DNA from: Heligmosomoides polygyrus polygyrus | Taxonomy: Eukaryota; Nematoda; Chromadorea; Rhabditida; Heligmosomidae | NCBI GenBank assembly: GCA_947396885.1 | Contig: OX377206.1 | Coordinates: 84,875,960-84,939,959 of the forward strand | Length of the DNA: 64,000 bases | Direction of reading: 5' to 3' | In this document: positions 56,801 through 63,768 of the stretch, piece by piece | Layout: every line of letters starts with the position of its first letter | Numbering within the stretch: position 1 is the first letter of the stretch | The notes under the pieces: model-generated | What the model was told of the DNA's origin: nothing | The model's database searches: none | The model's input: the letters and a program-made list of their open reading frames with translations, nothing else | Translations under genes and position numbers: made by a program

Positions 56801-57117
56801 TGCGGGACCACAACATTTTCAAGCGACATTCGGTAAGTTCCATCCGTAATCTTTCTCGATTTTTTTTTTGGGGGGGGGGGGGGGGTTGAGGAGAATGCAC
56901 AAGTGCAAACTTTAAAAAGCAGAGTAATGGTGAACCTTGTAGAGATTTTTCGTGAGCAGATTGTTTCGCTATCACTTAGCACTCAAGGTGAAATATCGTT
57001 TCAGTTTTCAAGCATGTACATTCTTCTTCGATAGTGGATTCGCGTCAACCGTATTCTATTCAGGAGCTACGGTGAATGCTGCCGTTGCGGGACCACAATA
57101 TTTTCAAGAGACGGACG
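38767..57117 (+). CDS. Copy 2 micro-exon gene, 12 exons found, no last exon
   Basis: Exon 1 (38767-38805), exon 2 (42206-42293) and ten phase 1-1 micro-exons: 44106, 45217, 49575, 53639, 53849, 54405, 54615, 55173, 56779 and 57064. Coding so far is 574 nt, ending in phase 1 and open. Three exons are SIM-like (VIVL, VVVL, IIVL). Relative to copy 1 it keeps the exon at 45217, lacks a class B exon at the 23884 position, has a different duplicated pair at 53.6-54.7 kb, and doubles the 54-nt exon. Downstream of 57117 the paralogy continues to about 57310 and then stops before a foldback insertion at 57.5 kb. The CaaX exon is missing, so the copy is 3'-truncated or ends in an unrecognised exon. Confidence 0.7.
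40295..40384 (+). repeat. 30-bp tandem repeat, three copies
   Basis: ggagcacgccaagaacgcgg with flanking ctatacggct repeated three times without visible mismatch after the first bases. Confidence 0.95.
41417..41812. repeat. MITE with ends GGCGCAAATAG and poly-G/C subterminal tracts
   Basis: Left ggcgcaaatagggtcgggggg and right ctcctcccgactctatttgcgc are inverted. A poly-G run (41430-41443) and a CT-rich C run (41765-41800) follow inward. The interior carries gaaactccaggatgtagg as at 14941 and 46365. Confidence 0.75.
42206..42293 (+). CDS. Copy 2 exon 2 (88 nt, phase 0 to 1)
   Basis: Reads RNADVGAERPDAQPGVPPPD then SSNSNNVATG; donor gtaattc. Equivalent to 18398-18500 (D-V-x-A near the start, Asn-rich end, terminal G). 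The immediate acceptor is the weak tttaag. A better one, ttctgttctcag at 42167-42178, would extend the exon by 27 nt in frame (adding FSNFFSKFK). Confidence 0.75.
42612..42895 (-). repeat. tRNA-derived SINE, minus strand, same site as in copy 1
   Basis: Head region at 42895-42850 (gagcaggtagcgcagccgg), body to 42620, tail cataaataaaggata. Orthologous in position to 19655-19965. Confidence 0.7.
42896..43215 (-). repeat. Second SINE copy, minus strand
   Basis: Minus-strand head gcgcgtgtagcgcagtcgg (A box) and cctggttcggatttcc (B box), body of about 240 bp, tail of repeated tttatcc at 42896-42915. Inserted next to the first SINE after copies 1 and 2 separated. Confidence 0.75.
43500..44000 (+). 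pseudogene. Protein-like fragment of unknown origin
   Basis: Frame at 43504-43650 reads EKVNVLEAALKNQAEATVRY and VIKDKYHVAINIFKKLYDTS, helical and coiled-coil-like, then stop. An overlapping frame continues with DITEAVDEIGITLSETTEFT near 43855-43910. Composition suggests decayed coding sequence inside the copy 2 intron. No family recognised. Confidence 0.35.
44106..44144 (+). CDS. Copy 2 class A SIM-like micro-exon, PPEDDDVIVLSD
   Basis: 39 nt, phase 1-1, acceptor ccgctttctgtttag, donor gtaagttcc. EDDD-VIVL-SD is the closest match in the window to known acidic SIMs (the Daxx C-terminal motif is IIVLSDSD). Counterpart of 20982. Confidence 0.9.
45217..45264 (+). CDS. Copy 2 class A SIM-like micro-exon, EPMDDSDDVVVLSHR
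   Basis: 48 nt, phase 1-1. Acceptor gttcgagtgattgtcgatcattttctgtttag, donor gtgagtttc. The exon missing from copy 1 at about 22880. Confidence 0.9.
45488..45613. repeat. Palindromic MITE, CTATGTTATACTTCGGCGAC family
   Basis: taaagcctatgttataacggcg pairs imperfectly with cgtcgccgaagtacaacataggcct. The core gggctgctacgcagtgagtagca is shared with 9779 and 58660 copies. Confidence 0.8.
45614..46480 (+). other. Intron DNA with partial repeats
   Basis: Contains one arm of a GGGCCTGTTC element (46063-46130) and an inverted copy of the aactccaggatgtagg block (46305-46440). No gene recognised. Confidence 0.5.
46480..47958. repeat. Inverted-arm element enclosing a LINE fragment
   Basis: 46482-46640 (cataaggcccatgcacacttc...gtggatgccgcgcc) and 47805-47957 (ggcgcggcatccac...gaagtgtgcatgggccttatg) are inverted arms of about 155 bp. 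The left arm is followed by a second palindrome (46627-46724, ccactccagcctgcggc). Enclosed DNA is a 5'-truncated LINE. Confidence 0.8.
46927..47830 (-). pseudogene. CR1-like LINE reverse transcriptase fragment
   Basis: Minus strand: IPCGVPQGGVLSLLLFLVY near 47690, intact VMYADDVKVYK near 47590, stop after QKW near 47492, FCIGRDPHSFEYKI and VKDLGFRF near 47390, shift near 47285, then the long C-terminal frame ending YAEDSR-stop at 46927. RT motifs B and C are present and the 5' part is cut at about 47830. The C-terminal RRLRNDLFMAFKILTG is typical of CR1/Rex-like elements. Confidence 0.85.
48130..49574 (+). other. Copy 2 intron with GC-rich MITE
   Basis: 48735-49190 is GC-rich with inverted gcggcagccgg / ccgccggcagcgg and caataatg-gtgtgaatcattattg pieces. 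Long antisense ORFs over it (to 179 codons) have no family features and look like repeat artefacts. Confidence 0.45.
49575..49616 (+). CDS. Copy 2 class A micro-exon, PSVGDDVEQPPRR
   Basis: 42 nt, phase 1-1. Class A acceptor (gagttcgagtgg...caatcgttttctgtttag), donor gtaagttcc. Mixed peptide: class A start (GDDV), class B end (QPPRR). Counterpart of 25940. Confidence 0.9.
49905..49990 (+). repeat. tRNA-like sequence, plus strand
   Basis: cgccagcggcgcagttgtagagg (A-box-like) and gtcaggggttcgattcctgc (perfect B box) about 45 bp apart. The acceptor stem does not pair well and no A-tail was seen. tRNA pseudogene or SINE head. Confidence 0.55.
50933..51062. repeat. Palindromic MITE, CTATGTTATACTTCGGCGAC family
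   Basis: aaggcctatgttacacttcgacgacgc pairs with gcgtcgccgaagtatagcataggcctaa, with nested inner inverted repeats (gctacgcggcgcgtagc). Confidence 0.9.
51063..52950. repeat. Foldback element with arms of about 390 bp and tRNA-like segment
   Basis: Left arm 51065-51450 (cccatgaacttcccccaaagattctcaacg ... gactggatggccgagtggg) and right arm 52555-52945 (ccactcggccatccagtcgc ... cgttgagaatctttggaggaagttcatagg) are inverted. Each arm carries a tRNA-Leu/Ser-like piece, tggccgagtgg with ggttcgatttc (A and B boxes). The interior has no transposase. Same family as 57500-59490. Confidence 0.85.
53258..53330 (-). repeat. tRNA-like sequence / SINE head, minus strand
   Basis: Minus strand: tgagtggcgcagtggtgcagg (A box) and gagttcgatcccgc (B box). 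Paralogue of 27988-28070 in the same intron of copy 1. Confidence 0.55.
53639..53680 (+). CDS. Copy 2 class A-type micro-exon, PRLSDGVQQPFHY
   Basis: 42 nt, phase 1-1. Acceptor gagttggaatgtataacaatcgttttctgtttag, donor gtaagtttc. The acidic run is reduced to SDGV. Confidence 0.9.
53849..53890 (+). CDS. Copy 2 class B micro-exon, ASCNAVAVQAPRR
   Basis: 42 nt, phase 1-1. Acceptor gtgcttgtctactgtatttttag, donor gtaggtccc. Confidence 0.9.
54405..54446 (+). CDS. Copy 2 class A-type micro-exon, PRLSDGVQQPFHY (duplicate)
   Basis: 42 nt, exact repeat of 53639 in the second 766-bp unit. Confidence 0.9.
54615..54656 (+). CDS. Copy 2 class B micro-exon, ASCNAVAVQAPRR (duplicate)
   Basis: 42 nt, exact repeat of 53849. 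Confidence 0.9.
55173..55214 (+). CDS. Copy 2 class A SIM-like micro-exon, AHQDDDIIVLSHQ
   Basis: 42 nt, phase 1-1, acceptor caatcgttttctgtttag, donor gtgagttgc. DDD-IIVL-S. Counterpart of 31563. Confidence 0.9.
56779..56832 (+). CDS. Copy 2 long class B micro-exon, 54 nt
   Basis: Phase 1-1, acceptor gcgtcaaccgtattctgttcag, donor gtaagttcc. APVNASFAGPQHFQATF. The intron behind it contains a poly-G tract (56871-56886). Confidence 0.9.
57064..57117 (+). CDS. Copy 2 long class B micro-exon, 54 nt, second copy
   Basis: Phase 1-1, acceptor gcgtcaaccgtattctattcag, donor gtaagttcc. ATVNAAVAGPQYFQETD. 285 bp after the previous one; tandem duplicate. Last exon recognised in copy 2. Confidence 0.9.
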
Positions 57118-58164
57118 GTAAGTTCCATCCGTAATCTTTCTTGATTTTTTGCACAGATAGCTTGACTCTTCTCAGAAATCTTAACAGACAACTTGATGGC
57201 TTTCTCAAGAAGGAATCTTTAAGCAACTATCAGGAAAAGTTGGGTATATGGGAAGGCACAGTTTTCGCAGGAAAACTGCTAGATTTGGACGTCTTCGCCG
57301 AGAACAATTCATTCAACAACATCGTTATTTCTGAAGTCACCTTCAGCGAAAAGATGGTAAAATGTGTAAAGAAAATAGCATTGTTAGTTCTATAACAGTT
57401 CAAATAGTTCTATAACAACAGTTCGTGCTTGCTTCTTTACGCACATAACAGGTGGAACTTACATTCTCACGAAAAACTTCTCAAAAACTTGCTCTATACC
57501 TCACCAGGGACGCCGTGAACTTCCCCCGTAGATTCTCAACGAGACCTATGTGCTGTTGTAGGGCATGAGATGAGAAGCAGAGAAGTGTTTTTCGTTCTTG
57601 CTACGGGCCCGGATGATCCGAGAATGACGAAAAACTGTCGCAAGGTAACCCCATTTAATTGCCGGGATGCCGTCCACCCCAGCGCCGAGTTCGCCGTGTG
57701 GGTATGTTGAGGGCTCGTGAGCACGAGGTCGGAGGTTCGGACCTGTGCAAATTGCTTCAGTGGTTTTGCATCTTCTGCCACTACCATGAAAACATATGTC
57801 TTTTTTTTCATTTTGACACTATTTGTACCATTCTCTCTTTCACACTCCACGCATTAGTATATGTGGGAGGTATGATTGCGCAGACACTGCGAGCAACAGC
57901 CTCGACTAACTTCGTTTTCACACATATTTTCTCCCATAGTATCTGCGCTCGATATGCACCCACAGTCGTCTACAATGCGGTTGCAATTGATGTACTATTG
58001 TAGCATGTTTCCTGCTTGCGAAGGCCTATGGTTGAAGACGTGTCAGCACAGACACGATTCATGTGCCAGTAAAACTACTGTCAAATACATCATATATCTA
58101 ACAGGGATAACAACAAGCTGATTTTGATTCGCCTCAGCGTAATGGAAACGAAAATGCTGCGCTG

Positions 58165-58783
58165 GACGGCTAGTGTTAGGCGTCGTGCATGCTTCCCATC
58201 GCCGCGATGGTATCGCGGCGATGAGTTTTGCGAGCGACGCGAAAGAATTTGAACTTCTCAGTGCTCGTCACATCGCTCATCGCTCTGCAAGGGAGTGCGA
58301 CGGCGATCCGTTCAGGACCAGCGCTAAACACCGCGCGCGATGCGAAAAAGTATGCCATGCCCGCGATGGGCGCGGGAAGCCATCGCGCATGCCGACCGCC
58401 ACTGTTGCGGCGGCCGCGGCGAAGTTTCCTTTGACTGTTCGACCGCGTGCGGCGGAATGGCCATGAACTAAGCGCCGCGATGGCATCGCGGCGATGGAAG
58501 TATGCCCCCGGTCTTAGGCCTCTGTTATACTCCCGCGGGAGCATCCGCGGAACGTCCGTGGACCAATGGTGCACGGCGGAGGCGGGCGTGGCGGGCCGCG
58601 ACGAGTGGCCCGGCGCGGGGTCCCGACGCGATTTCCGCCCATCCGCGGAAGCTCCCGCGGGAACTTCGGCGACGCGTCGGCGACGCTATGTTAAGCGGGC
58701 TGCTACTTACTGCGTAGCAACGCGTGTAACACTGTCGCCGACGTCGCCGGTAACAGCGTCGCCGAAGTATAACATAGGTCTTA
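58165..58783. repeat. Adjacent GC-rich palindromic elements
   Basis: 58190-58510: catcgccgcgatgg and ccgcgatggcatcgcggcgatgg ends with internal inverted repeats. 58511-58783: taggcctctgttatactcccgcgg to gcgtcgccgaagtataacataggtctta, a member of the CTATGTTATACTTCGGCGAC family, itself containing an inner gcgggagc/gctcccgc inverted pair. Confidence 0.75.
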
Positions 58784-58804
58784 CGCGTCTGGACCGTGTT
58801 CGCA

Positions 58805-59125
58805 ACGATTAAATCCGCCAGAGGTTTGGTGTCGCTCCAAATGCTGACAAGTTACGTGAAGCTGGTTTTCGGTGGTATGGCCACGTACTTCGCGCTAGTG
58901 GTGGCACTGTTCGGAGGATTGGCCTTGATATAGATGTGCCTGGAAAACGGCCGAAAGGGCGGCCGAAGCAGCGTTGGATCGATACTTGCATGTGGACCTG
59001 AAGGTTGCTGGTATCCACCCGATCAAGCATTTGATCGCGTAAAGTGGCGTCACCATACCAGATGAGCGGACCCCGCCTCGAAACGGGATAAATGCTGAAG
59101 AAGAAGAACAACAACAAACAGCCGT
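58805..59125 (+). mobile_element. LINE 3' end fragment, plus strand
   Basis: Reads IRQRFGVAPNADKLREAGFR and WYGHVLRASGGTVRRIGLDI, RPKGRPKQRWIDT, the C-terminal region of the same LINE type as 7523-7990, then an aagaagaagaacaacaacaa tail. 5' truncated. Confidence 0.85.
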
Positions 59126-59514
59126 TAATAATAATGACAATAACATGCAAGAGAGAATAGTTCACAACAGTGTGAAATTGAGAAACCTTATATGATTTCA
59201 TGACAGTGGCAGACAATGCAAAACCACTGCAGCAGTTTCCGTAGGTCCGGTTTCGAACAATCGATCTCGTGTTCAGAGCTCTCAACACTACCCACTCATC
59301 GAACTCGGCACTGCCGGCGAGCGGCATTTCGGTAAACACATGGGGTTGCCTTTAAACAGTTTTTCGTCATTTGCGGACCACCCAGTGGCTCGCTGAAGAA
59401 AAAATAAACACTTCTGTGTTACTCGTCTCATGCCCTACAACACCATATAGGTCTCGCTGAGAATCTTTGGGCGTTCATAGGCTTCCCTTGTCAGTTCAAT
59501 TTCTTCATTTCAGC

Positions 59515-59820
59515 ATGGCTGTGATTGACGAGTGGTCGTTTCATGCGCGATGTTCAGATACAGCAGAACAGGCTAGGCAGCACGAAGAAAGGGTCGACTA
59601 TATCATGATGAACCCGGTGGAACGGTACAGAAGAGCTATGATGATGGAATTCGTCCGATCTCTCATCCGTAACGACATGTATAGACCACCTGGTGTGGAG
59701 CGGGAGCTAGTAGGTACTCCCGACATTTACCAGGTGGGCGAACTACATGAGGCTCAGCGCGTATTCAACAGACACATGATCGAGGCCTTTGCGCATTTTC
59801 TCCGCCTTAATGGTATGTAG
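59515..59820 (+). CDS. Intact 101-residue ORF, function unknown
   Basis: ATG one base after a strong acceptor (caatttcttcatttcag), TAG at 59818. Sequence MAVIDEWSFHARCSDTAEQA continues mostly helical and charged, with Met-rich YIMMNPVERYRRAMMMEFVR and ends FAHFLRLNGM. No signal peptide, membrane segment or recognised domain. The position immediately after the right arm of a foldback element suggests the 5' region was rearranged. The acceptor phase (one base before ATG) does not fit the micro-exon chain of copy 2, so it is probably a separate, possibly trans-spliced gene or a fragment of one. Confidence 0.55.
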   Translation: MAVIDEWSFHARCSDTAEQARQHEERVDYIMMNPVERYRRAMMMEFVRSLIRNDMYRPPGVERELVGTPDIYQVGELHEAQRVFNRHMIEAFAHFLRLNGM

Positions 59821-59949
59821 CTGAAGGAGAAGCGAGGCTCCTTTGGCTTTACTGAGTCGTGATCTTCCCATGTAGTGGTGAAGTGTCGTTATTTTATTGT
59901 TCTCACATTATTTGAGGATAAAGTGCCATTTCAATATGCGTTTTGTTCT

Positions 59950-60650
59950 GGGTATAAAGGAGAAGAGACAGCGTTGTTTGATCGCTTTTGGGATGCGCCG
60001 CGAATTCTACCTCCACAGCATGCCGTGGAGGAGATTTGAATGCACAAGAGGCCTACACAGATAATGACTTGCAATGGCCAGCCGACGGCGGAGTGGCGTT
60101 CTACCTCCCCCCCCCCCCCGCCCTTTAAACAGAGGCGTGGCAAATGTCAGCGTCTTCACTATCTCGTAAGGCAGCCACTTGACTCTCGAGCAATCCCAGG
60201 AGGATGGGGGTTGGCACGCCAGGGGGACGAGGGAGTAGAACGCTCGACCCCCACCCCCCCCCCCCTCTCCCCTCCCCCAGCCAACGGACAAGTCAGTATT
60301 GAGTTCTTCTCACCTCAGACAAGTCTGGTACCAATTCGTCGACTCCGGGAGACGGCTAGGATGTACGAAATATGGCCACGCCCCTCGCCGGGGTGCATGC
60401 AATCTTCCTCTCATCCTCCTTGCTCGCCCACCCCCAACCCCCTAGGCTTCACCACGAGTCTTACAGCTCCCTTATGAAACCTTTGAGATGCAAAACAAAA
60501 TTTCCCAGTCTACAGAACAGCAGATGTACATCCTGACGCCACGCCCCCTGCAGGAGGCGGGTGTACATCCTGTCGCGCTGGGGGGATGGAGGGCTTAGTT
60601 GGGCTGGGCGAGAAATTTGGATCAAGAAACTGGTGTCAGGACCGGGATGT
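59950..60650 (+). repeat. Diverged SINE-like copies with poly-C tracts
   Basis: gatgcgccgcgaattctacctccac, gacttgcaatggccagccgac and agacaagtctggtaccaattcgtcgactccggg match the SINE body of 42612-43215, in two partial copies. C runs at 60105-60119 and 60250-60264 interrupt them. Confidence 0.65.
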
Positions 60651-61264
60651 GTGTAAATGAAATTCGAAAAATCGTAAATTACGAAAAAAAAAACGCCAAA
60701 AATGGTGAGAGTTACATAACATGTAGTGCAGTACAACTACATTTTTCTAGGTTTTTCTGCTAATGTTAATACAGAATGATCTAATATTTGCATATTTGTC
60801 GTGTTGTTCACAGCCCAAGCTGGGCAGTTTTCTTGCCAAACTGTTTTCCCTTCTCTGCTCTTATTTCTCCTTCAGGTCCTTCTGGCCAAATCTTACACGT
60901 TTTAGGAAAGTCGAAAACGTTGAGTCGAAAGCTTTGTGGCTACCTATTCATGATGTTTCAACAAATAGCTTTCATCGTTTGGATGAGCACTAAATTCCAA
61001 CCTACTAGCAGTTCTTTAGATCCTGCAACAATATTTTCATTATTTTTCAAGATTTAACAGAACCAGTTACGTTTGGCTTAGCGCCACAGCACGAACATTC
61101 TAGAACATAACACCATACATCCTACAATATAATAAAGCTGGTCTCGACTTTAGTGTCCCACCATCTCCATGACTCGGACCGGTCGTCGCCACTGAGTATC
61201 GCTCAGTCTCTCCTTTTCCCCTTTCTCTTTCATATTAACAACTTTCTGGGGAACGTGGTCACGG

Positions 61265-61685
61265 GAGATGAGCCGGGTCTCTTACGACAACCATAGCCGT
61301 AAGGCCCAGTGGCTCCCTGAACAAGAACCACCAACAAGCAATCAAAGTCTGACCTCCATCAGAAGGTGTTCATGCTGTACTGTTGTGACTCACAAGGAAT
61401 GCTCTACTACGAGGTCCTTGCAGCCGGCACCACAAGACTGCGAACATTTACGCTGTCCAACTGCAAAATTTGAGTGAGACCAGACAGCGGAAACGACCAG
61501 GACGGAAGAATGTTCTCTTTCTTCACGACAGTGCTCGGCCGCATGTTGCAAAGATGCCTCGCCAAAAGATTCGGGAAAGTTATGCTGAACTCGAAAAGAA
61601 TGTGAGTGATGCGGTGTCATCTGTCATGGCGCCACAACAGTACATTTTAAAAAAAAACTACGCTAAAACGAAGTGGGAGTGAGCT
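61265..61685 (+). pseudogene. mariner transposase fragment (second family)
   Basis: Successive frames give VSYDNHSRKAQWLPEQEPPT, a CVWWDSQG-like piece around 61370-61400, VLFLHDSARPHVAKMPRQKI with the catalytic Asp, and a short degenerate tail. Typical of mariner DD34D proteins, from the first catalytic block to past the second. Frameshifts and missing N-terminus make it dead. Not the same copy type as 6539-7467. Confidence 0.85.
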
Positions 61686-61861
61686 ACTAGAGGAAGGAGA
61701 ATGGACAAATCTTTCTTACCCGGGCTGCGTCACGTCATTTGTTTGCCAGTGCCCTCGATCGACGTCATTTACGAAAATTTACGATTTACTACTCAAAATA
61801 TCGTGAATCGTAAAAAATTCCAAATATCGTAAATCGTAACTACGCACACCCCTGTTCAGGA

Positions 61862-61990
61862 CGCTTGAAATTTCTGCCGACCAGTTGAAATGCAAAAGCG
61901 CTGCAGAGCACGAGGACCGAACCCTCGACCTCCCTCACATGAAGCAACGCCACCACCCACTGCGCTCCGAACCGTTTGCCGAAGGCAGCA
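61862..61990 (-). repeat. tRNA-like SINE head, minus strand
   Basis: Minus strand: gagcgcagtgggtggtggcg (A box) and gtcgagggttcggtcctcg (B box). Paired with 33105-33240. Confidence 0.55.
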
Positions 61991-62189
61991 AATGAGCGTA
62001 CAAGTTACTGCCGCCAGCTCTCGCAAGCGCCGCCACCGCGATTCCACAGTAAACTCTGGGTACCTCCTCGTTACCCTACTCGTTTGCCTTAACCACTTTT
62101 CAAAAAAGGTAATTAGTGTAAAAACAATTTTTACACTAATTTGAGGGGCGATGATTCTTCCTGTATGACTCGCTTTCTCTGCGGAGCCT

Positions 62190-62465
62190 CTCGGCTCCTC
62201 TGACGGCTTCTTAATGGCTTCGCCGTAGTAATAGCTTCTCATCATCAATTGTAGCTGCCATTGTAGCCGTCATGGTAGCTCAGAAAGAACACCTTAACTA
62301 CGTCGATTGCAGCAAGTTAGAAAGAAATAGAAAAAATGAACGACATCCACAAAAAATGGACAATCTTATCAATATCGATTGACGGCGATCGATACTTCAA
62401 AAACGAACTTCAGATTCGTGTTCAGCTACCTCGACTACCTCCAGGGCTGAAGATTCGGGCCGCTG
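62190..62465 (+). repeat. Dispersed repeat shared with the 3' flank of copy 1
   Basis: cttcttaatggcttcgccgtagtaat and gaacaccttaactacgtcgattg match 35780-35885, and atcgatacttcaaaaacgaacttcagattcgtgttcag matches 35910-35955. Confidence 0.75.
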
Positions 62466-63768
62466 TTGATCGCCATCAATCGTCAAGTATGGCCCGGCCT
62501 TCCCCCACTTCAGTTCTGACGGAAACACACACGTACACACCTTTATATACGGTAGAATTCCATCCCAGAAGCGTCTGCTCGCAGAAGCCCGTGAGGTGGA
62601 GTAAGCTGCTCGTCTGTCAGCAGCGATGCGGCAGAATCATAACCTTTTTCTTAGGAGTTTCACTTGTTCCTCTTTATTTTGTTTCTTTGTTAACTCATCA
62701 TTATTTTCTATTTCCATATCTACTCCCTTTGGTAGGGTTTTCTTCATAATACTTTGCAAGGGTAACACGCAACATGCCTTGACCGGAGAAAATGGTGGAA
62801 GATGGCTTAATTTTTTTAAGATCGTGCAGGCGTCCTATCGTATGGTTTATTCGCAAATAAATTGATGAACGGCGGTTTAATTACCCATGTTTGAGGAGTC
62901 TCTGAATTGTTCGGTAAGAGTTGGTGAGTAATCGTTGATCGTTACCGTGGGATCGTATTGGTCGATCGAGTTACCTGTACATCATTGAACTGCCGCAAAC
63001 GATTAAACGTCCAACCATGCTAGGTCGGCTGTTTTTTCAGCGGAAACGGCTGAGAAATAGGTAAATGTCTAAAATGCAGATTTTCAAGCTACATTGTGTT
63101 GAGGATAAAATATGAACACTATGGACCTGTTCATCACTCGTGGATAGAGCTATGCCGTTGCTCATGCAGTGTGCACAAACCGATTAGTGCGAATCGGTCG
63201 ACCCGCCGAAATCGATATACATGCTCTTCGCGCAATCAAGTACTCTGTCGCCGACGTCGAACAAGTCCTGACCATACTTCTGCACCGTTATACGACGATG
63301 AAACTATTTCCTTAAACTATGATTAATTTAAATTACTTATTACTCTTATTCTTATTTTACTGCCATTCGTTGGGTTAGGCTCCTTGTATCTGGGCTTCTG
63401 CATGCTGCAGAACACTTTAAAACAACGAAATCGCAGGGCATAGTGACACTATGCTGTTTTACAATGCTGTTTCCTCATTAGGTTTAAATTCAAATTTTCA
63501 AATTTATTAATTGCCAGAGCATGTTAACAAAGCATCACAACCGTATGCAAATGTGGAAACTCAACTTAAAAAAACTTAGAAAATGACAACGCAACATGTA
63601 ATGTGAAGGGAAAATAATATTGGGGAAAGAGGCAGAACACCAATAAAAGCTAGAAAGCAAGAAAAGCTATAAAGATGCAGTCGGAACAGCAATGAAGCCA
63701 TGAAACGGGCAACGAATGTTGTTTACTCGGGCACGTAATCACTAATGATGTTCTTGAATTTGCTGAGA
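62466..63768. other. No gene recognised
   Basis: AT-rich sequence with short ORFs. No micro-exon cassette, RNA gene or transposon protein seen. Confidence 0.4.

Larger units (their letters stand above)
57500..59490. repeat. Foldback element with long arms, carrying nested insertions
   Basis: Left arm about 57505-57760 (gaacttcccccgtagattctcaacgagacctatgtg ... gagcacgaggtcggaggttcgg) is inverted at 59225-59490 (gtccggtttcgaac ... cacataggtctcgctgagaatctttggg). Same family as 51063-52950. The interior has GC-rich palindromes (58165-58510, 58511-58783) and a LINE 3' end. Confidence 0.8.

Noticed and set aside
58173..58812. Several overlapping long ORFs on both strands
   Set aside because: All fall in GC-rich palindromic elements; both strands are open because of the base composition.
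60763..61057. Overlapping ORFs of 76-89 codons
   Set aside because: Phe/Ser/Leu-rich reading of AT-rich DNA with no motif; no splice or start context.
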